Origin: Maioricimonas rarisocia
Lineage (GTDB): Bacteria > Planctomycetota > Planctomycetia > Planctomycetales > Planctomycetaceae
Direction of reading: 5' to 3'
Length of the DNA stretch: 64,000 nucleotides
NCBI RefSeq assembly: GCF_007747795.1
Contig: NZ_CP036275.1
Span: forward strand, 4,580,001 to 4,644,000
Below are positions 58,932 through 64,000 of the stretch, piece after piece (position 1 is the stretch's first letter; every line of letters begins with the position of its first letter). The notes beneath the pieces were generated by a model, which had not been told where the DNA came from, did not search any database, and saw nothing but the letters and a program-made list of their open reading frames with translations. Made by a program: the position numbers and the translations under genes.

Positions 58932-60553
58932 CTCGTCATTACCCATATCTACGGCCGATGGCGGCGGCCCCGCGGAGGTACATCAGGAGCTTGTTCATAC
59001 CGCGCCAGATGGTGATCCAGCCCGGCTCACCGTCCGATTTGCGACCGAGGAATCCGCCAAGCATGGCCAGCGAACGAAAGAAGTCGCGGACCGTCCTGAT
59101 CTGTCGTTTGCCTCGCTGGACGGCCTGCAGCATCTCCAGCCATGTCGGCGGAACAACCCGTTTCGCGGGGACGTTCGGTTCGGACCGCGCCACATACTTC
59201 AGCTGCAGCAAACGTATGGCGACCACGCTCAGCATGCCCGTCACGGCTTCCAGACGCTCACTGGTCTCGTACTGCCGTTCTTCCACGCGACAGCCCGTTT
59301 TCAGGCACTTGTGATAGTCCTCAATCACCGGCCGTTTCTCATACCAGCCGATCACGGTCCGCGCATCGTCGAAGCTCTGCACCGGTTCGGAGGTCAGCAG
59401 CACCCAGTGCAGCGGTTCTTTCACGTCGGCCGGTGCATCCACTTCCCGGATGTCGATCACCCACATCGGTATCCGTTTGATCCCGCACTGCTGCACGAAG
59501 GGAGTCTGTGTCTTCGGGATCGGCATGGTCAACGGCGCATGCCGGACTTCGAGCAGGGCTGTGCGGGACGACTGTTTGGTGCCCGATGCCTGTTTGCGCG
59601 ATCGGAGCGACAGTTCAGACATTCCGCTGACCGGCTGCCGGTCGATCAGCGCCTGCAGCGGCAGGCGGTCCCCTTCCGGACCGAACACCCGACGATGTTT
59701 GTGCGCGGCTTGGATCACCCATCCGCACTTCTGGATCTGCAGATGACAGAAGACTTCAAAATTATCTGCCCCAGCATCGAACACGTGAATAAAGTGGGCT
59801 CCCTCCGGCGGCGTGCCGACACGGTCAATCACCCGGCCCCAGACCTCCGATTCCCGTTCGCGGTTCATCTGTTGACGGCGGGTTTCGCCCTTGGGGGCCG
59901 GTTTGCGATGAAACAGTTCCGCACCGGCCAGCCCGGCAATCTCCCCCGTGTCCGCATCAATCATCAGCGACGAGTGCAGGAAGAAACCCCGGCCCTTGCC
60001 GTCACCGGTTGGTCCCAGTCCGGAGATCTCGCGCTGGATCCGGAAGTCAATCTCGGTCGTGTCACCGAGCAGCAGCCAGGTGCCTCCATCACGGTTGCGT
60101 GTCAGTTCCCAGTGCGGTTCGCACAGCGCATCGAACGTCACCTCGTCCCGGTCAAACAGGCGGTACGCAGCCTTGCAGTCGGGCCAGGCTTCCGTCTGTT
60201 CGGGAGTGCTGCCATCGGGGCGAGCGGCTACTTGCGCGGCGAGTTTCACTGCCCGCCTGGTTCTTCGAACGTCACCCAACTGACATGCTCCAAAATTCTC
60301 CTGGGCCCAATCGTTGATCTCCAGCTGCAGCATGGCCATGGGACCACCTCCTTGCACGACAACGCTCCTGTGACGCCGTCAATGCACGTCAGTCAGTCCC
60401 TGCCCCCGTTCCATGGCAGCGGAGGGGGAAGACGGGCAAACGAGATGCCGGAGCACCGGGCAATGCCCCAAGTCCAGACCTGCTAACCAGATCTCCTTCC
60501 CTGTGAACAGACAGAAGACATGAAAAGCTTACAAAAATATGGGTAATGACGAG
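58932..60553 (-). mobile_element. IS4-family (IS50-like) insertion sequence, 1622 bp
   Basis: The ends are 17-bp perfect inverted repeats: CTCGTCATTACCCATAT at 58932-58948 and its complement at 60537-60553. It is flanked by a 10-bp duplication GCCTCGACGC (58922-58931 and 60554-60563). The single transposase gene reads leftward, and its TAA stop lies inside the left inverted repeat. The ends are unlike those of the first IS (10265-11832), so the two elements belong to different subgroups. It interrupts a PEP-CTERM gene and leaves the target frame otherwise intact, consistent with a recent insertion. Confidence 0.93.
58939..60339 (-). CDS. IS4-family transposase, Tn5/IS50-like
   Basis: This 466-aa transposase opens with a Tn5-like N-terminal domain (INDWAQENFGACQLGDVRRTRR). 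The catalytic Asp residues are in LLLGDTTEIDF and HVFDAGADNFE; the IS4 signature Y-x2-R-x3-E-x6-K is exact in YEKRPVIEDYHKCLK. The ATG at 60339 has GGAGG 7 nt upstream; GTG at 60357 and ATG at 60333 are alternatives. The C-terminus (RGAAAIGRRYG) reaches the terminal repeat. It appears complete and probably functional. Confidence 0.93.
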   Translation of the reverse strand: MAMLQLEINDWAQENFGACQLGDVRRTRRAVKLAAQVAARPDGSTPEQTEAWPDCKAAYRLFDRDEVTFDALCEPHWELTRNRDGGTWLLLGDTTEIDFRIQREISGLGPTGDGKGRGFFLHSSLMIDADTGEIAGLAGAELFHRKPAPKGETRRQQMNRERESEVWGRVIDRVGTPPEGAHFIHVFDAGADNFEVFCHLQIQKCGWVIQAAHKHRRVFGPEGDRLPLQALIDRQPVSGMSELSLRSRKQASGTKQSSRTALLEVRHAPLTMPIPKTQTPFVQQCGIKRIPMWVIDIREVDAPADVKEPLHWVLLTSEPVQSFDDARTVIGWYEKRPVIEDYHKCLKTGCRVEERQYETSERLEAVTGMLSVVAIRLLQLKYVARSEPNVPAKRVVPPTWLEMLQAVQRGKRQIRTVRDFFRSLAMLGGFLGRKSDGEPGWITIWRGMNKLLMYLRGAAAIGRRYG

Positions 60554-61044
60554 GCCTCGACGCTCCCCGTAGCGTCGCCATCGACCTGGCTAACTCGCAC
60601 CTGTACTGGACTGATGCATTTGCCCACAACGTCGGGCGGTCGAACCTGGACGGCAGCGGCCGGACAACACTGATTGCCGATGGTGCCGTGACGTCGATGG
60701 GAGGCCTCTCGAGCGGGCTGCAGGCGATTGACCAGATCACGCTGGACCCGATCAACGGCAAGCTGTTCGTGGCGGATGGCTTTGGCGGCAACAAACTGAT
60801 CCGCGCCAATCTGGACGGAACGGGCATTGAGACGATCGGCACAGACAATGCAATCGGCGTCCTGTTCGTCGATGTGACGCCGGTCCCCGAGCCGTCGTCG
60901 CTGGCACTGCTCGGCATGGGCCTGCTGGGCCTGGGCGGCACGCCCCTCCGCCGGCGAAGATGAGCCTGTTGACGAGAAGCAAGGGGATGCCGTTGAACTT
61001 GCGTTGAGACTGACACCCGAAGACGAACTTCAGAAGGCGACACG

Positions 61045-62865
61045 ATGTCGGCCATCACAAGCACGTTCAAGTCCAGCGAACCGTCTCTTCCCAACCTGCT
61101 GAAGGACATCGATTGCGGCGAGATCCAGCTTCCGGATTTCCAGCGAGGCTGGGTCTGGGACGACGATCACATTCGCTCGTTGATCGCGAGCATCTCACTG
61201 TCTTACCCGGTCGGCGCGATCATGTTGCTGCAGACCGGCGGGGACGGCGTGCAGTTCCAGCCGCGGCCGGTGCAGGGCGTACGGCTCGAACACAAAGTCC
61301 GGCCAGACTTCCTGATTCTTGATGGTCAGCAACGGATGACGTCGCTGTACCTGGCTCTGCAGAGTGGGCAGCCGGTGCCGACGCGAACGGCACGAAAGCA
61401 GGAAATCGAACGCGTCTATTACCTCGACATCGCGAAGTGTCTGGATCCCACCGTGGATCGGATCGAAGCTGTCATTTCGCTGCCGGCGGATCGCAAATTG
61501 ACGTCTGATTTCGGCCGGAAGGTCGAACTGGACGTGAGCACAACAGAGAAGGAATACGAGCAGGGGCTGTTTCCACTGCATTCTCTGTTCGACCATTCGC
61601 TGTATTTCAAGTGGCGCCACGGCTTCGAGTCGAAGTTCATGTCGCAGCCCGAGAATCTGCAGCAGCTCCAGCAGTTCGAAACCGGTGTGATCAGCCGGTT
61701 CCAGAACTACCGTATCCCCGCGATCGAGTTGCTACGTGACACGCCGAAGGAGGCCGTGTGCCAGGTCTTCGAGAAGGTGAACACGGGAGGTGTGACTCTG
61801 ACCGTCTTTGAGCTCGTGACGGCGATCTTTGCTGCGGACAACTTCCAGCTACGGAAGGATTGGGAGGCTCGCAGCCGGCGTCTCCGCAAACAGAGCGTTC
61901 TGAGGAGCTTCGAAGAGACGAGTTTTCTGACGGCGGTGACGCTGCTGACGACATTCGAGCGGCACCGCGACAAGCCTTCGGAGGCGGTTACGTGCAAACG
62001 CCGCGACGTGCTCAAGCTGACCCTGGCCGACTATTCGAAGTACGCCGAACGAATTGAGAAGGGCCTGGACCTGGCCGCCCGGTTTCTCGCGAGGGAGGGT
62101 GTCTTTGACACGAAGTCGCTGCCGTACTCGACGCAACTGGTCCCGCTGTCGGCGATCTGCGCCTTTCTCGAGGACCGGTTCGAGCAGGATCCGGTCCGGC
62201 AGAAGCTCGCGCAGTGGTACTGGTGCGGCGTGTTCGGTGAGTTGTACGGCGGTGCGAACGAGAGCCGATTTGCGTTTGATGTCCCGGGTGTGGTCGCGTG
62301 GATCGAAGGTGGCGAGGTTCCCCGCACGGTCAGCGATGCGGGCTTCAGTCCGACCCGCCTGCTGAGTATGCAGACCCGCAACAGCGCCGCGTACAAGGGG
62401 CTGATGGCACTGTTGATGCGGTCCGGAAGCCACGACTTCGTAAGCGGCGACTCGATCGCCTTGAGCAGCTACTTCGATCTGTCGATCGACATTCACCACA
62501 TCTTTCCCCGCGCGTACTGCGAGAAGCGGAACTACAAGAAAAACCTGTGGAACAGTTCGGTCAACAAAGCTCCGCTGTCGGCGAAGACGAATCGTGCGGT
62601 CGGCGGCAAAGCTCCGAGCGAATATCTCGCGGCCATCGAGAAGAACTACAAGATGGAGTCCGCGCGGCTCGACGAAATCATCGACTCGCACGCGATCGAT
62701 CCGTTGCTGCTGAGGTCGGACCGGTTCGATGACTTTATTCAGGACCGGGCGATCCGCCTGCTGGATCTGATCGAGCAGGCAATGGGGAAGGCGGTCTCGG
62801 GGCGGGACGCAAACGAAACGATCAATGCGTTCGGCGGACCGCTTCAAAAGCAGGAGGTGATATGA
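61045..62865 (+). CDS. DUF262/HNH (GmrSD-type) protein
   Basis: This 606-aa protein has an N-terminal DUF262 domain: IQLPDFQRGWVWDDDHIRSLIASI and LDGQQRMTSLYLAL, the ParB-like NTP-using fold seen in GmrS and BrxU. The C-terminal part has an HNH-like nuclease core (SIDIHHIFPRAYCEKRN). Proteins with both parts act as nucleases against modified phage DNA in related systems. The start is ATG with GAAGG upstream. It follows the broken PEP-CTERM gene and precedes the second GIY-YIG gene. The HNH residues look intact, but activity is inferred from family. Confidence 0.85.
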   Translation: MSAITSTFKSSEPSLPNLLKDIDCGEIQLPDFQRGWVWDDDHIRSLIASISLSYPVGAIMLLQTGGDGVQFQPRPVQGVRLEHKVRPDFLILDGQQRMTSLYLALQSGQPVPTRTARKQEIERVYYLDIAKCLDPTVDRIEAVISLPADRKLTSDFGRKVELDVSTTEKEYEQGLFPLHSLFDHSLYFKWRHGFESKFMSQPENLQQLQQFETGVISRFQNYRIPAIELLRDTPKEAVCQVFEKVNTGGVTLTVFELVTAIFAADNFQLRKDWEARSRRLRKQSVLRSFEETSFLTAVTLLTTFERHRDKPSEAVTCKRRDVLKLTLADYSKYAERIEKGLDLAARFLAREGVFDTKSLPYSTQLVPLSAICAFLEDRFEQDPVRQKLAQWYWCGVFGELYGGANESRFAFDVPGVVAWIEGGEVPRTVSDAGFSPTRLLSMQTRNSAAYKGLMALLMRSGSHDFVSGDSIALSSYFDLSIDIHHIFPRAYCEKRNYKKNLWNSSVNKAPLSAKTNRAVGGKAPSEYLAAIEKNYKMESARLDEIIDSHAIDPLLLRSDRFDDFIQDRAIRLLDLIEQAMGKAVSGRDANETINAFGGPLQKQEVI

Positions 62866-62991
62866 TCCACAGGCCTGACAATCCGCTGGCATAAGTGGCA
62901 GCATCGACGTGCGCAGCCGGCACGAGGACCTGATTGAGCGGCGTGATGAGACATCTGTTCCTCGCAAATCGCTGTGTAGAAGGCCTGTGCA

Positions 62992-63810
62992 ATGTTGAAT
63001 CTCGTCGAATTGATCCGATTGGCCGGCATCGAACTGGGTAGCTACAAGATTCACTGTGCGACGGACAACAAACTGTCCGAATGGCGACCGCTTGAGCAGT
63101 ACTATGCAGGTACCTTCGAATGGGGGCAGGCACGCCAGAGCCAGAAGAACTTCGAGTGTGAAAATGTCGTTTCGATCATCAATCTCGGTGACGGAAAGCG
63201 GTGGTTGTTCGTGGGCGTGTACCGCGTCGGCGGCGTACGCTACGACGACCGCAAGGGCTACTACGTCTATTCCCTGGACCGCCGCTCAGGTCTCGAACAT
63301 CTCGAAGGACGTGTGATCGTCCGGTTCCCGAAATCGTTCCGGGCTTCATATCTGGTCGGAGCCAACCACGAGGATCAACTGGTTGTCGACGCGATCCGTG
63401 AGGAGAAGATGTCGATTGCGGACTTCCCCGGATTCAACTCGGTGCGACTCTCCTTCGAGATGCTCAAGGCGGTCTTTCGGCACGATCATCCCTCCTGGCG
63501 GGCGGCGCTGGCCAATGTCTCCGGGGTCTATGTCGTCGCCGATCGGACGACGGGCGAGCTCTACGTCGGCAGCGCATACGGTGGCGTCGGGATCTGGCAG
63601 CGGTGGTCGAGCTATGCTCAGACGGGCCACGGCGGAAACAAGGAGCTGCGAGCGATGCTGAAGGAGCATGGCTCCGACTATGCACACAACTTCCAGTTCT
63701 CACTACTCGAAATGTGCGACATCAACGCAAGCACGGACTACATCATCTCCCGGGAATCGCACTGGAAGGAGGTGCTGCTGACGCGCGATTTCGGTCTGAA
63801 CTGGAACTGA
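62992..63810 (+). CDS. GIY-YIG nuclease family protein
   Basis: This 272-aa protein has a C-terminal GIY-YIG domain: GVYVVADRTTGELYVGSAYG, then RWSSYAQTGHGGNKELRAML, with the later Glu in ISRESHWKEVLL. The central pair reads VYV/YVG. The N-terminal 140 residues (ELIRLAGIELGSYKIHCATDNKLSEW) are a separate, unassigned domain with conserved-looking aromatic residues. It lies 126 nt after the DUF262/HNH gene on the same strand and is likely transcribed with it. The domain pairing recalls GIY-YIG proteins of defence islands. Confidence 0.85.
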   Translation: MLNLVELIRLAGIELGSYKIHCATDNKLSEWRPLEQYYAGTFEWGQARQSQKNFECENVVSIINLGDGKRWLFVGVYRVGGVRYDDRKGYYVYSLDRRSGLEHLEGRVIVRFPKSFRASYLVGANHEDQLVVDAIREEKMSIADFPGFNSVRLSFEMLKAVFRHDHPSWRAALANVSGVYVVADRTTGELYVGSAYGGVGIWQRWSSYAQTGHGGNKELRAMLKEHGSDYAHNFQFSLLEMCDINASTDYIISRESHWKEVLLTRDFGLNWN

Positions 63811-64000
63811 TCTGACGGCATCTGTTCTCCAGCGGAATATCGGCTCGCGGGGCCGATTCAGCCTGCGCATGATCAAGGCAACAGGCGATTCCCCTTGAAC
63901 GCGCTTTTCATTCAGTCCGTTTTCGATGCGGGCTGGTATCTGGCCCCGGTCGGCTGGTTTAATGTTCTCTGTGGGCCCTGCGTGCGGTTGCCGCCGACAG
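63811..64000. other. Right edge, no supported gene
   Basis: An open frame from about TTG 63895 to the end encodes a short hydrophobic stretch (FIQSVFDAGWYLAPVGWFNV), which could be the start of a membrane protein. There is no good ribosome-binding site and the frame leaves the window, so it is not called. Confidence 0.3.

Larger units (their letters stand above)
58405..60963 (+). pseudogene. YWTD-repeat PEP-CTERM protein gene interrupted by an IS
   Basis: The gene is split by an insertion sequence. Its two parts are 58405-58931 and 60564-60963. Joining them (527 + 400 nt = 309 codons) restores one frame of 308 aa across the junction (TGLDAP-RSVAIDLANSHLYWTDA). The product has a signal peptide (LLTSVFVLCFSAQAQA), repeats of the LDL-receptor YWTD/propeller type (GHIYFSDLGSDRI; GHFYWTDEDTDSI; SHLYWTDAFAHNV) and a PEP-CTERM sorting signal (VPEPSSLALLGMGLLGLGG) with an RRRR end. 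It was probably an exported surface protein. It is broken as it stands; the first half could give a truncated secreted product. Confidence 0.9.

Noticed and set aside
58405-60486. 693-codon frame running from the PEP-CTERM start into the IS
   Set aside because: Only the first 527 nt are gene; beyond 58931 it is antisense to the transposase.

Overview
The window (64 kb, GC-rich) looks like a planctomycete chromosome. The evidence is a combination of protein types familiar from that phylum: a YfbK-type VWA/DUF3520 lipoprotein, a zinc-dependent phospholipase C-like/DUF4332 protein, a DUF1624/DUF5009-type acyltransferase, a beta-propeller/di-haem peroxidase protein, a PEP-CTERM protein, GYF_2 membrane proteins, and intergenic DNA full of palindromic repeats. 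No 16S rRNA or other firm taxonomic marker is present, so the phylum is an inference.

Region 1, about 1-40.6 kb, is ordinary chromosome. In order it holds: a sigma-54 response regulator; a ThiXYZ-like pyrimidine ABC transporter; mnmE and aspS (aspS with a clear sigma-70-type promoter); a VWA lipoprotein; an intergenic repeat cluster with an intact IS4-family element (10265-11832); a TPP-dependent 2-oxo acid decarboxylase; a PfkB kinase; a DUF2062 protein; a TlpA-like thioredoxin; a di-haem propeller protein; an uncharacterised membrane/secreted protein pair; def-fmt; an overlapping Ser/Thr kinase-PP2C pair; xseA; a probable ispD / hydrolase-like / PIG-L deacetylase / TIM-barrel operon; and ilvC with the acetolactate synthase small subunit.

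Region 2, 40.57-47.9 kb, is an integrative element at a tRNA-Ala(CGC) gene. The tyrosine recombinase frame ends inside the tRNA. Upstream of it is a tightly overlapped operon: a TubC-docking-like protein, an ATPase with a Walker A motif, a lone DnaB-N-like domain and two excisionase-type HTH proteins. A large zinc-ribbon/HTH protein and a divergent HTH protein follow. I found no second copy of the tRNA 3' end, so the right boundary is unresolved.

Region 3, 48-63.8 kb, reads as a defence island. It holds a GIY-YIG/DUF4357 protein, a GYF_2-DUF4177-like membrane protein, a type III restriction-modification pair whose mod and res genes are separated by a second GYF_2 membrane protein, a DUF4268 protein, a DUF262/HNH (GmrSD-type) protein and a second GIY-YIG protein. 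Inside this stretch an IS50-like IS4-family element (58932-60553) interrupts a YWTD-repeat PEP-CTERM gene. Removing the element and one copy of its 10-bp target duplication restores the frame exactly.

The most novel-looking items are the GYF_2 pair wrapped around the type III mod gene, the replication/control module of the integrative element, the ribosome-binding-site-hiding inverted repeat of the first IS, and two housekeeping-family proteins with missing catalytic motifs (a short MnmE and a Ser/His-less alpha/beta hydrolase).
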